This document shows positions 1 through 7,670 of a stretch of DNA of 48,661 nt, piece by piece. The notes beneath the pieces were generated by a model. It was not told the DNA's origin. It searched no databases and saw only the letters and a program-made list of their open reading frames with translations. The stretch is taken from NCBI RefSeq assembly GCF_013283785.1, contig NZ_JABCPZ010000056.1, positions 1 through 48,661 of the forward strand, read 5' to 3'. The stretch's first letter is position 1; each line of letters starts with the position of its first letter. Source of the DNA: Nonomuraea antri (GTDB lineage Bacteria; Actinomycetota; Actinomycetes; Streptosporangiales; Streptosporangiaceae). The translations under genes were made by a program, and so were the position numbers.

Positions 1-1
1 G

Positions 2-79
2 TTGTGGGAGGGGCTGGGGGCGTTGGTCACCGGGTTCGCGCTCTGGCGCGAGGACCGTCTGCTGCCCTCGCGCCAGTGA
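2..79 (+). CDS. C-terminal fragment of an unidentified protein, cut by the window edge
   Basis: An open frame enters from the left edge and ends with TGA at 77-79. The 25 visible residues (LWEGLGALVTGFALWREDRL, then LPSRQ) have high G/C third positions and look like the end of a membrane helix followed by a short charged tail. Too little is present to name a family. It converges on the small membrane-protein gene that ends at 84. Confidence 0.45.
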   Translation: MWEGLGALVTGFALWREDRLLPSRQ

Positions 80-83
80 CGCG

Positions 84-443
84 TCAGGGCATGCCGTCGT
101 CTCTCCGTCCGGCCACCAGGCGGTCGCCGGGATCGTGCTCCTCGCGTTCCAGCTTGCGTTCCAGCTCGCGCTTCTCGTCCTCCAGCCGCGCCACCTTGCT
201 GGAGGCCTCCGCCCTGGCGCTACGCAGCCTGCGGCGGCGCCTGGCCATGCGACGGGAGCCGGAACCGAGCATCCACAGCCCGGCGATCAGCAGCGCCGCC
301 GTGGCGGCCCCGGCGAGGAACATCTGCACGTGGTTCAGCTCGAACGTGTAGCCGAACAGGATGTACCTGGTGGTTTCCTCGGTCAGGACCAGGGCGACAG
401 CGCCGCCGGCGAGCAGGACCAGGATCAGACCCAGTAACGTCAT
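84..443 (-). CDS. small membrane protein with two TM segments and a basic coiled-coil tail
   Basis: The 119-aa product has two hydrophobic helices (about residues 2-20 and 38-60). A strongly basic stretch (RRMARRRRRLRSAR) follows, then an E/K/R-rich heptad-like segment (about 75-100) likely to form a coiled coil in the cytoplasm. The general architecture resembles LapA-domain proteins, but I see no diagnostic motif and leave it unassigned. ATG at 443 is chosen because an AGGGG motif sits 8 nt upstream; a GTG at 452 is in frame but too close to that motif. Confidence 0.7.
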   Translation of the reverse strand: MTLLGLILVLLAGGAVALVLTEETTRYILFGYTFELNHVQMFLAGAATAALLIAGLWMLGSGSRRMARRRRRLRSARAEASSKVARLEDEKRELERKLEREEHDPGDRLVAGRRDDGMP

Positions 444-571
444 CCAACTCACCCCTTGTCATCAGAGGTGGTCTCCACTGCCCGGACTCCGGCGGGATAT
501 GCGTTACTTTCGGTGGTACAGGTACGTCTGGCGTGGTGCGCGTGGGCGGCCGCCTATGGCCGCCGCCCCGG

Positions 572-1318
572 TCACTTGGCCAGTGCCATCTCGGTCCGCG
601 GCGTCACGGCGGTGCCGCGGGAACGCTCGCGCATGATCGTCTTCAGCACCCGCCAGCCGTCGCGGACGGCGTGCAGGTTGCTCTCGCCGTGGATGCGGGA
701 GCGCTCGTGGCTGGGCACCTCGCTGATGACGAGCCCGGCCTGCGCGGCGCGGACGTTCATCAGGGTCTCGATTTCGAAGCCGTCGCAATCGAGCTCAAGT
801 GCGTCCAGGTGGCGGGCCCAGAAGGCGTTGTAGCCGTAGCACAGGTCGCTGTAGCTGGTGCCGTACAGCAGGTTGGTCAGGCCGGTGAGGAACTTGTTGC
901 CGAGCGAGCGGATCGGGCTGATGTCGTCGGAGCCGCCGCCGGGGGCGTACCTGGAGCCCTTGGCGAAGTCGGCGCCGTTGACGAGCGCCTCGACGAACAG
1001 GCGGATCTCGTGGCCGTCGGTCGAGCCGTCGGCGTCGATCATGACGATGATGTCTCCCAACGCGGCGGCGAAACCCTCGATGAGGGCGTTGCCCTTGCCG
1101 CGCCTGGTCTGCGTGACCACACGCAGGTCCGGGCGCAGCCTGCGCGCGACGGCGACGGTGTCGTCGGTCGAGTTGCCGTCGACCAGGATCACCTCGTCGA
1201 TCCAGTCGGGCAGCGTCGCGAAGACATGGGGGAGGTTGGCGGCCTCGTTCATCGCGGGGACGATGACACTCACGCTGGCGGCGAAGGGCTGCTTGTTCAT
1301 GGGACCAAGGTGGACCAT
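572..1318 (-). CDS. GT2 family glycosyltransferase (dolichol-phosphate-mannose-synthase-like)
   Basis: The 248-aa protein has the GT-A fold signature of family 2: SVSVIVPAMNEAANLPHV near the N-terminus, EVILVDGNSTDDT for the nucleotide site, and a DAD metal-binding motif in MIDADGSTDG (about residues 92-101). There is no C-terminal membrane domain, so it resembles the short, soluble DPM1-type enzymes that move a sugar from a nucleotide donor to a polyprenyl phosphate or another acceptor. The acceptor cannot be told from sequence. No clear ribosome-binding site separates the ATG at 1318 from the ATG at 1300; both leave the domain intact. It lies downstream of the kinase-lysS pair on the same strand and may share its transcript. 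Confidence 0.88.
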   Translation of the reverse strand: MVHLGPMNKQPFAASVSVIVPAMNEAANLPHVFATLPDWIDEVILVDGNSTDDTVAVARRLRPDLRVVTQTRRGKGNALIEGFAAALGDIIVMIDADGSTDGHEIRLFVEALVNGADFAKGSRYAPGGGSDDISPIRSLGNKFLTGLTNLLYGTSYSDLCYGYNAFWARHLDALELDCDGFEIETLMNVRAAQAGLVISEVPSHERSRIHGESNLHAVRDGWRVLKTIMRERSRGTAVTPRTEMALAK

Positions 1319-1353
1319 GGCGCATGCAGGTCACTTGATTTCGCCTTGCATCC

Positions 1354-1899
1354 TCACTTGATGAGGTGATCAGCGGCCTTCGCCAGGATTTCGTCGACGG
1401 TTTCCGCCGGCGTCTGACCTGCGGTGTCGAGCCACAGACCGAGCCGCGGGGTGTCGCGGCGCAGCGCCTGGTCGAGTTGTTCGACCGTCCAGGCGCCGTA
1501 ACCGGTCTTGGCGCGTTCGCGCTCGCGTCTCGCGACGGTGGCCGCGTCGGGGGCGAGCACGACCACCAGCAGCGGACGGCTGCGGATCCACCCGGCGAAC
1601 CGTTCCAGGTCGGGCCCGAGCACCACGTCCTGGACGACGGCCGTGAACCCGGACTCGGCGTACAGGTCGGCGGCGCCGGCCGCGATGCGGTAACGCAGGT
1701 GGAGCTGGCGCACCGCCTCATCGGAGGGCTCGGGTGTCATCTCGGCCGCGCCGTTGACCACCATGCGGCGGAAGGCGTCGCCGCGCACGTGCGCCGAGCG
1801 CGGCAGCCGCCGGGCCAGCTCCTCGGCCACCGTGGACTTGCCCGAAGCCGAGATGCCGGTGATCAGAACGACCGCCCGCTCGGGCAGGGGGGAGGTCAC
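1354..1899 (-). CDS. P-loop kinase/AAA-family small NTPase coupled to lysS
   Basis: The 181-aa product has a Walker A motif near the N-terminus (ITGISASGKSTVAEELARRL) and a short kinase-like body with an Arg-rich lid (ARRERERAKTGYGAW). This is the pattern of small gluconate/shikimate/chloramphenicol-phosphotransferase-type kinases. The substrate is unknown. The GTG start at 1899 overlaps the lysS stop codon (GTGA), so translation is probably coupled. An open frame runs further upstream to 2829, but that part is antiparallel shadow of lysS. The pairing with a tRNA synthetase gene gives no direct functional clue. Confidence 0.85.
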   Translation of the reverse strand: MTSPLPERAVVLITGISASGKSTVAEELARRLPRSAHVRGDAFRRMVVNGAAEMTPEPSDEAVRQLHLRYRIAAGAADLYAESGFTAVVQDVVLGPDLERFAGWIRSRPLLVVVLAPDAATVARRERERAKTGYGAWTVEQLDQALRRDTPRLGLWLDTAGQTPAETVDEILAKAADHLIK

Positions 1900-3515
1900 G
1901 CGCCCATCAGCTTGCGCACCCGTTCCGCGCCCACCGCGAGCAGCAGCGTGGGCAGCCGCGGGCCGGTGTCGCGGCCGACCAGGAGCCGGTAGAGCAGGGC
2001 GAAGAAGGCCCGCTGGGCCGCCTTCAGCTCGGGCGTGGCCGGCGCGTCGACCGCCAGCCCGGCGCGCAGCTTGGGCACGCCGTAGACCAGCGTGGTGAGC
2101 CCGTCGAGCGACCAGTGCTCGTCGAGGCCGTCGACCAGCAGCCGCAGCGACTCGCGCTCGGCCTCGCCGAGCGAGTCGAGCAGCTCGGCGTCGGGGGCGG
2201 CGCGCACGTGGGTGCGCTGGTCGGCGGGCACGTGCGTGTCGATCCAGCGCTGCGCCCGGTCGAGCCTGGGCCGCGCCTGGTCGAGGTCGCTCACCCCGTC
2301 GAGGTCGCGCAGGATGCGCAGGGTCTGCTCGGCGTGCCCGGTGGTGATGTCGGCGACGGAGGCCAGCGTGCGGTACGGCAGCGCGTGCGGCGTGACCGGC
2401 AGCGGGCCGCGCGAGGTGCGCACCGCCCGGTTGTAGGCGGCCAGCTCGGCCGGCTGGGCGTCGCCCTGGGCCACCTTGCGGCCGAGCGCGTCCCATTCGT
2501 CGTAGAGCCGCTGGATCTCCTGGTCGAAGGCGATCTTGAAGGACTGGGCGGGCTTGCGCCTGGCGTACAGCCAGCGCAGCAGCGGCGCCTCCATGATCTG
2601 CAGGGCGTCGGCCGGGGTCGGCACGTCGCCCTTGGAGCTGCTCATCTTGGCCATGCCGCTGATGCCGACGAAGGCGTACATCGGGCCGATCGGCCGGGTG
2701 CCGCCGAACACCTCCCCGACGATCTTGCCGCCCACGATCCACGCGGAGTCGGGCGAGTGGTGGTCGACGCCGGACGGCTCGAAGATCACGCCCTCGTGGG
2801 TCCAGCGCATCGGCCAGTCGACCTTCCACACCAGCTTGCCGCGGTCGTGCTCGGCCAGGCGCACGGTCTCACCGAAGCCGCACTCGCAGGTGTAGGCCAT
2901 CTCGGTGGTGTCGTCGTCGTACGCGGTGACCGTGGTCAGGTCGCGTTCGCACAGCTCGCAGTAGGGCCGGTAGGGGAAGTAGCCGTCGACCCGCCTGGTG
3001 CGGTGTTCGGCCAGCACGGCGTCGATCGCGCCCCTGGCGGCCACGGCCCGCAGGATCGGCTCGCGGTAGACGCCCGAGGTGTAGTGGGCGGTCTGGCTGA
3101 TGCCGACGTAGTCGACGCCCAGCTCGTCGAGCGCCTTGATCATCGGGGACTTGAAGTGCTCGGCCCAGTTCGGATGCGGGCTGCCCGGCGGCGCGGGCAC
3201 CGAGGTCAGCGGCTTGCCGATGTGCTCGGCCCACGACGGGTCGATGCCCGCGGGCACCCGGCGGAAGCGGTCGTAGTCGTCCCACGACAGCAGGTGCACG
3301 CAGTCGATGCCGCGCCGCCTGATCTCGTCGGCGACCAGGTGCGGGGTCATGACCTCGCGCAGGTTCCCCAGGTGGATCGGGCCGGACGGGCTGAGCCCAG
3401 ACGCGCAGACGATCGCTTTGCCCGGCGCGCGTCGTTCCGCCTCGGCGATCACTTCGTCGGCGAACCTGGAGACCCAGTCGGTCTCGGCCCGGTCGGTCGG
3501 GGAATTGTCGGCCAT
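1896..3515 (-). CDS. lysS: class I lysyl-tRNA synthetase
   Basis: The 539-aa protein charges tRNA-Lys with lysine in the cytoplasm. It belongs to the class I (archaeal-type) LysRS family. It has a Rossmann-fold HIGH-like motif in SGPIHLGNLREV (about residues 45-56), a KMSKS-like loop KMSSSKG (about 292-298), the family's WSWDDYDRFRRVP-like block (here LLSWDDYDRFRRVPAG) and a Cys cluster (CELCERD and TCECGF) that may bind zinc. Length is normal for the family (about 500-580). None of the class II LysRS motifs is present. The ATG at 3515 is the first start and precedes the conserved N-terminal region by a normal distance. The downstream kinase gene overlaps its stop by 4 nt. Some actinomycetes carry both LysRS classes; whether this genome has a class II enzyme cannot be seen here. 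Confidence 0.95.
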   Translation of the reverse strand: MADNSPTDRAETDWVSRFADEVIAEAERRAPGKAIVCASGLSPSGPIHLGNLREVMTPHLVADEIRRRGIDCVHLLSWDDYDRFRRVPAGIDPSWAEHIGKPLTSVPAPPGSPHPNWAEHFKSPMIKALDELGVDYVGISQTAHYTSGVYREPILRAVAARGAIDAVLAEHRTRRVDGYFPYRPYCELCERDLTTVTAYDDDTTEMAYTCECGFGETVRLAEHDRGKLVWKVDWPMRWTHEGVIFEPSGVDHHSPDSAWIVGGKIVGEVFGGTRPIGPMYAFVGISGMAKMSSSKGDVPTPADALQIMEAPLLRWLYARRKPAQSFKIAFDQEIQRLYDEWDALGRKVAQGDAQPAELAAYNRAVRTSRGPLPVTPHALPYRTLASVADITTGHAEQTLRILRDLDGVSDLDQARPRLDRAQRWIDTHVPADQRTHVRAAPDAELLDSLGEAERESLRLLVDGLDEHWSLDGLTTLVYGVPKLRAGLAVDAPATPELKAAQRAFFALLYRLLVGRDTGPRLPTLLLAVGAERVRKLMGA

Positions 3516-3559
3516 CGCGCCATTCTCGCGGGTCGCGGACGGTCAGGCCAACGAATACG

Positions 3560-4174
3560 TCAATCCAGGGTCACCGGCCCCCGCGGTGTGCCCAGCACGG
3601 CCCGTAGCCCCGTTTCCGCCCCGCTCGACACCTCCAGCTCCGCCGACACCGCCGCGAGACGGCGCGTGACCGCCTCGGGGTCGGGGTCGACCGCGGCCAG
3701 CGACAGGAGTTCGAGCTGCGGGAGTCCGGAGGCGGCCGGGTGCGCCGCCGCGCCCCAGTCGATGAGGAACGGCACCGGCCTGACCACCGCCGGATCGTCC
3801 CAGCCGGTGAGCCGCCATTCCAGCAGGGTCCCGTCGGGGGTGCGCCTGGACAGCGGCTGGACGTCGCCCGGGTCGTAACCCAGCTCGCGGGCCCGCTCGA
3901 CGCACTTGTCCAGATCGTCGGGCCGGATGGCCCAGGTGACCAGGCGCGGCCGGTCGAGGTCCAGCGCCGGCGGCTCGACGTCCGGGTTGTCGGGGTCGGG
4001 GCCGATGATCTCCAGGTACGCGGACGGGCCCAGCCCGACCAGGTAGTTGGCCGTGCCGCCGGGATGGCAGCCGCCCAGGACCGGGGACACGCCGGTGCGT
4101 GCGGCGAAGTCGGCCACACCTTGACGCAGGTCAGGCACCGCGTACACGAGGTGGTCGACACGGGGGTCGGTCAT
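3560..4174 (-). CDS. VOC/glyoxalase-like domain protein
   Basis: The 204-aa protein begins with the typical vicinal-oxygen-chelate strand VDHLVYAVPDLRQGV and continues with GGCHPGGTANYLVGLG and AYLEIIGPDPD, matching the Glyoxalase_3-type subgroup (PF13468-like). Such proteins are usually metal-dependent lyases or dioxygenases or binding proteins; the substrate is unknown. ATG at 4174 is chosen over an earlier in-frame ATG at 4255 because AAGGAGG lies 7-8 nt upstream of it. It is a single-gene unit in the same direction as lysS, 44 bp upstream of it. Confidence 0.88.
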   Translation of the reverse strand: MTDPRVDHLVYAVPDLRQGVADFAARTGVSPVLGGCHPGGTANYLVGLGPSAYLEIIGPDPDNPDVEPPALDLDRPRLVTWAIRPDDLDKCVERARELGYDPGDVQPLSRRTPDGTLLEWRLTGWDDPAVVRPVPFLIDWGAAAHPAASGLPQLELLSLAAVDPDPEAVTRRLAAVSAELEVSSGAETGLRAVLGTPRGPVTLD

Positions 4175-4307
4175 CAGCCCTCCTTGCTGATCCGCTGGCT
4201 CATCCAGTCCTACCGCGCGCGACGCCTCGATGGGATGCCTGCCAGCTTTCTTCACATGCAGTCGAGAAGCAGGTCATTCCGGGCGGTTCGCATGGAGGGG
4301 GGTGGAA

Positions 4308-5183
4308 TCAGCTCTCGGACTCGCCGCGCACCCGTTCGCCGACGGTGGCGAAGGCCGGGTAGAAGTCCCTGCCGCACTCCAGGTCGTCGAGCGCGACCTT
4401 GACCTCACGCTGCAGGAAGGCGCGCTTCTCGCCCATGGTCATGTGCTTGGGCAGGTACATGCCGCCGTTCCGCACGTCGGGGATGCTCTTGTCCTCCTTC
4501 TGGGCGATCTTGTGCATCTCCCTGGAGAACAGGTCGCTGCCCCAGCTGACGACGTCCGAGGGTTTGGTCGAGGTGAACCGGTAGCCCTTGGCCGTCATGC
4601 AGTCGGCCATGGCCGAGGCCAGCGTGACCAGCTGGGGGTCGCCGTCGATCTCGCGGTTCTCGCGTTCGAGCATGGCGACGTGCCGCTGCTCCTCCCACTC
4701 CTGGTAGGAGCGGACGTCCTCGCCGGTGATCTGCTTGATCGCCTTGACGCCGCATTCGCCCGAGGCGACCGAGTAGGCCTTGCGCTGGGCGGGCGAGAGG
4801 TCCTTGATGATGGCGATGTTGGGGTTCCTGGGCGGTTCGGCGCCGCCGCCGAGGTCGCCTCGGGCGTTCATCACGGCGGCGGCGATGCCGAAGCCCTCCT
4901 TGGCGCGCTGGGCCTTGAGCGCCTCGTAGTCGCCGGCCGCCTGCTTCTTCTGCTCCTCGGTCATGGGCGGCATGGGCGGGGACCAGGGCACGTACTTGAA
5001 GCCCTTGGCCTTCAGGCAGTCGGCCTTGGCGTCGTCGATTCTGCGTGCCACGTCCTTGGACGGCCCGACGGACTGCGCTGCGGACGGGGTCGCGGGCGCG
5101 CCCGACGGCGTGCCCGGGCCGCTCGCGCAGCCGGCGGTGACGACGAGGACGAGTGTGGCCAGAGCCAATGATCTCGTGGACAT
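4308..5183 (-). CDS. secreted lipoprotein of unknown function
   Basis: The 291-aa product starts with a short signal peptide ending in a lipobox-like LVVTAGC (Cys at about residue 19), so it is probably lipid-anchored outside the cell. The mature part begins with a low-complexity GPGTPSGAPATPS linker and then a charged, helical domain with Cys residues in similarly spaced segments (DDAKADCLKAKGFKYVPW and ASAMADCMTAKGYRFTST), which suggests two copies of a DC-x-KGF/YR/K module. No named family is recognised. A promoter with TTGACC and TATGGT boxes ends about 9 nt before the ATG, so the mRNA may be leaderless. Confidence 0.8.
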   Translation of the reverse strand: MSTRSLALATLVLVVTAGCASGPGTPSGAPATPSAAQSVGPSKDVARRIDDAKADCLKAKGFKYVPWSPPMPPMTEEQKKQAAGDYEALKAQRAKEGFGIAAAVMNARGDLGGGAEPPRNPNIAIIKDLSPAQRKAYSVASGECGVKAIKQITGEDVRSYQEWEEQRHVAMLERENREIDGDPQLVTLASAMADCMTAKGYRFTSTKPSDVVSWGSDLFSREMHKIAQKEDKSIPDVRNGGMYLPKHMTMGEKRAFLQREVKVALDDLECGRDFYPAFATVGERVRGESES

Positions 5184-5190
5184 GGCGCTG

Positions 5191-5221
5191 GACCATACTC
5201 CGTTGAACGTAGTATGGTCAA
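5191..5221 (-). promoter_or_regulatory. promoter embedded in a 29-bp palindrome upstream of the lipoprotein gene
   Basis: Positions 5191-5219 form an almost perfect inverted repeat. The outer arms GACCATACT and AGTATGGTC match over 9 bp, and the centre CGTTGAACG is also symmetric, leaving one mismatched pair. On the minus strand it overlaps a TTGACC (-35-like, 5221-5216) and TATGGT (-10-like, 5197-5192) pair with an 18-bp spacer. The -10 box ends 8 nt before the ATG at 5183. This is the expected form of a repressor operator over a leaderless promoter; the regulator is not identified. Confidence 0.65.
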
Positions 5222-6189
5222 TCAGGGACTCGGCGGCGTCGGCCGAGCGGGAGGAGGGCCGGCGCCGCCGTCATCACGGCCAGCAGGCCCCAGTAGGCGA
5301 GGTGCTGATGAGTCAGTTCGCCGAGGTGCTCGACCAGTTGGGCGGAGGTCGCCGCCAGGTACAGCGCGGCGGCCGGCGCCCAGCGCGGGTCGCGGGTGAG
5401 CCGGGCCGCCCACGCGGCCGACGCGAGCGCCGTCAGCTCCAGCGCCATCCTGCCCAGCCCGATCGGGTACGGCGTGCCGTCGGCCATCCAGCCGGGACCC
5501 GTCCAGGCCGCCAGGGGCACGGCCGCACACCACCACCAGGACCTGGCCCGGGTCACCCCCTTGATCGACAGGATGGCCAGCCCGAGCAGGACCACCCCGT
5601 GGCCGAGCAGCACGCTGCCTGGCCCGCCGTCGGCATAAAGCGGCCGATCAGCCAGAAAATCTGGATAAATCGGAAGTATCGTGACGTCGAACGGCTGCCA
5701 CCCGGACGCCAGCGCCACGGACTTGGCCGCGACCGCCGCCGCGAGCGGCAGCGCCACCCGCACCCGTCCGCGCAGCACCGCGACGAACGCCAGCGCGGAC
5801 AACGCCACCCAGAGCGGGAGCTGCCCGGCGAACGGCAGCAGCACCGCCAGCTGCACGGCCATCACCGCGCTCACGCCCAGGTGCAGCCCGTCGCGCCAGG
5901 CGTCGCCGCGCGCGGCGTGCCTGACCCGCTCGCGCAGCCCGCCCGCGAGGAGCCCCGCCACCTGCCCGGCCTCCGGCACCGTGCGGCCGGGCGCGGCGCA
6001 GTCGAGCAGCACGCCGAGCAGTTCCGACCCGTGCGCGGCCCGGTAGGCCCGCGGGTAGGCCAGCAGCAGCCTGCGGTAACGGCGTTCGAGCGGGTCCATG
6101 CGGCGTTCGGGTGGGTCCATGCGGCGTTCGAGCGGGTCGACGCGGCGTTCGGGCGGGTTCGCGCGTGAGCGGTCTTCGCGCGGGGTCAT
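5218..6189 (-). CDS. multi-pass membrane protein co-transcribed with a PadR regulator
   Basis: The 323-aa product has an N-terminal soluble segment with RRYRRLLLAYPRAYRAAHG, a motif seen in actinobacterial membrane proteins paired with PadR regulators. About six or seven hydrophobic helices follow. The ATG at 6189 overlaps the PadR stop codon (ATGA), so the two are translationally coupled. The first 37 residues contain a 7-residue repeat (ERRMDPL/P) that supplies extra in-frame ATG codons, so the true start could be one of the later ones. Function unknown; a sensor or resistance-type membrane partner of the PadR regulator is inference. Confidence 0.8.
   Translation of the reverse strand: MTPREDRSRANPPERRVDPLERRMDPPERRMDPLERRYRRLLLAYPRAYRAAHGSELLGVLLDCAAPGRTVPEAGQVAGLLAGGLRERVRHAARGDAWRDGLHLGVSAVMAVQLAVLLPFAGQLPLWVALSALAFVAVLRGRVRVALPLAAAVAAKSVALASGWQPFDVTILPIYPDFLADRPLYADGGPGSVLLGHGVVLLGLAILSIKGVTRARSWWWCAAVPLAAWTGPGWMADGTPYPIGLGRMALELTALASAAWAARLTRDPRWAPAAALYLAATSAQLVEHLGELTHQHLAYWGLLAVMTAAPALLPLGRRRRVPD
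6080..6163 (-). repeat. 21-bp tandem repeat, about four copies, in the N-terminal coding region
   Basis: Four degenerate copies of a 21-bp unit (plus-strand core CGGCGTTCGAGCGGGTCC) encode ERRMDPL, ERRMDPP, ERRVDPL and PERRMDP-like heptads right after the start codon of the membrane-protein gene. The frame is kept, and several units contain ATG. Confidence 0.8.
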
Positions 6190-6512
6190 GCGGGGGCGGT
6201 GCGCTTCATGACCAGCGTGGCCGCCCGCAACATGCGCTGGGCCTCGGACTCCACCACGGTCGTGCCGGAGTCGGTGATGCGGAAGTAGCGGCGGTTCCTG
6301 CCGCCGACCGGCTCCTCGCGGTCGACCGCGATCATGCCGCGGTCGCTGAGCCGCTCCAGGATGCCGTAGAGCGTGCCGACCGAGGGCTTGACCCGGCCGC
6401 CCGACAGCTCGGTGACCACGCCCATGATCGCGTGCCCGTGCATGGGGCCGTCGAGCAGCGCGGCGAGCACGTAATACATCGGCTCGCTGACTTCGTCGGT
6501 GCCTCTGGGCAT
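6186..6512 (-). CDS. PadR family transcriptional regulator
   Basis: The 108-aa winged-helix protein has the PadR signature: YVLAALLDGPMHGHAIM, then VKPSVGTLYGILERLSDRGMI for the recognition helix region, and the wing with GGRNRRYFRITDSG. It lacks the long C-terminal dimerisation domain and so belongs to the short PadR subgroup, which usually represses linked membrane-protein genes. ATG at 6512 is preferred over 6524 because TATGTT, a -10-like box, lies only 6 nt upstream, suggesting a leaderless transcript. The downstream membrane-protein gene overlaps the stop codon. Confidence 0.92.
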   Translation of the reverse strand: MPRGTDEVSEPMYYVLAALLDGPMHGHAIMGVVTELSGGRVKPSVGTLYGILERLSDRGMIAVDREEPVGGRNRRYFRITDSGTTVVESEAQRMLRAATLVMKRTAPA

Positions 6513-6575
6513 GGTGCAGAACATAACACGCGGGCCGGGAGACGCCCCTGTGACGAGAGCGCCCCCGGCGCCGGG

Positions 6576-7670
6576 TCACAAGGTGGACCGCATCGGGTCC
6601 CAGTCGTCCGGCAGCGGCTCGGGGCTGTGCGCGGTGGAGGCGAGCGTCCGGTACTCCGCGTGCTCGCCCGACTCCGTGATGGCGGTCATCAGGTCCAGCA
6701 CGTGGAAGGCCAGCTCGCCGGACGCGCGGTGCGGCGTGCCCGCGCGCAGCGACCTGGCCAGGTCGAGCACGCCGAGTCCGCGCCCGGCCGTGGTCCCCGT
6801 GACAGGCAGCTCGCGCCAGTCGCCGTCGCGCCGCCCGCGGGCCAGCAGCGGCCCGCCGAAGGTGTTGGGGTCGGGCAGCGACAGCGCGCCCTCGCTGCCG
6901 ATGATCTCGATGCTGCGCCTGCTGATCGGCGAGTCGAAGCTGAACGTCGCCGCCGCGCTGGCCGCGCCGAAGTCCAGCAGGGCGTGGACGTGCGTGGGCA
7001 CCTCGACAGGGAAGACGTCCCCGGCCTTCGGCCCCGAGCCGACCACCCGATGCTCGCGGGCGCGCCTGGTGGCCGCGGCGACCGTCGTCGCCGGGCCGAG
7101 CAGCGACACCAGCGTGGTCAGGTAGTACGGGCCGAGGTCGAACAGCGGCCCGCCGCCACGCTGGTAGAAGAACTCCGGGTTGGGGTGCCAGGACTCCGGG
7201 CCCAGGCTCTGCACGGCCGCCGCCGCGGCGACCGGCGTGCCGACCACCCCGGCGCGCACGGCACGCAGCGCGGACTGCAGTCCCGCGCCGAGGAACGTGT
7301 CGGGGGCGCCGCCGACCCGCAGGCCCAGGTTCGCGGCCTCGGCCATGACCTTGGCGGCCTCGTCCAGGTCCAGCGCCAGCGGCTTCTCGCCGTACACGTG
7401 CTTGCCGGCGCGCAGGGCGGCCAGCGCTACGGACGCGTGCGCCGCCGGAACGGTGAGGTTGACCACGATCTCCACCTCGGGCAGCGCCAGGACCGTGTCC
7501 AGGTCGCCCGAGACCGGCACGCCGAACTCGGCCGCGACCGACGCCGCCCGGTCCTGGTCGAGGTCGGCCAGGCCGAGCACGCGTACGTCCGGGAAGGAGG
7601 TGAGGTTGCGCAGGTACTCGCCGCTGATCACGCCCGCGCCGACGATCGCGACGCCCACCGGCCCGGTCAC
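6576..7670 (-). CDS. Gfo/Idh/MocA family oxidoreductase
   Basis: The 364-aa protein is a probable NAD(P)-dependent sugar dehydrogenase. The N-terminal Rossmann domain has GVAIVGAGVISGEYL (the GxGxxG dinucleotide motif), and the family's GKHVYGEKPLALDLDEA (EKP motif, catalytic Lys) follows at about residue 90. The C-terminal alpha/beta domain includes GGGPLFDLGPYYL, the usual GGG-x3-D-x-G/H-Y motif. GTG at 7670 overlaps the stop of the upstream epimerase gene. It is the last gene of the xylA operon; its substrate, presumably a sugar or keto-sugar handled by the two isomerases, is not known. Confidence 0.93.
   Translation of the reverse strand: MTGPVGVAIVGAGVISGEYLRNLTSFPDVRVLGLADLDQDRAASVAAEFGVPVSGDLDTVLALPEVEIVVNLTVPAAHASVALAALRAGKHVYGEKPLALDLDEAAKVMAEAANLGLRVGGAPDTFLGAGLQSALRAVRAGVVGTPVAAAAAVQSLGPESWHPNPEFFYQRGGGPLFDLGPYYLTTLVSLLGPATTVAAATRRAREHRVVGSGPKAGDVFPVEVPTHVHALLDFGAASAAATFSFDSPISRRSIEIIGSEGALSLPDPNTFGGPLLARGRRDGDWRELPVTGTTAGRGLGVLDLARSLRAGTPHRASGELAFHVLDLMTAITESGEHAEYRTLASTAHSPEPLPDDWDPMRSTL

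Noticed and set aside
2115..3878. A 587-codon plus-strand open frame opposite lysS
   Set aside because: It is the antisense shadow of a clear lysyl-tRNA synthetase; low-complexity V/G/R/H-rich translation with no domain, typical of GC-rich DNA.
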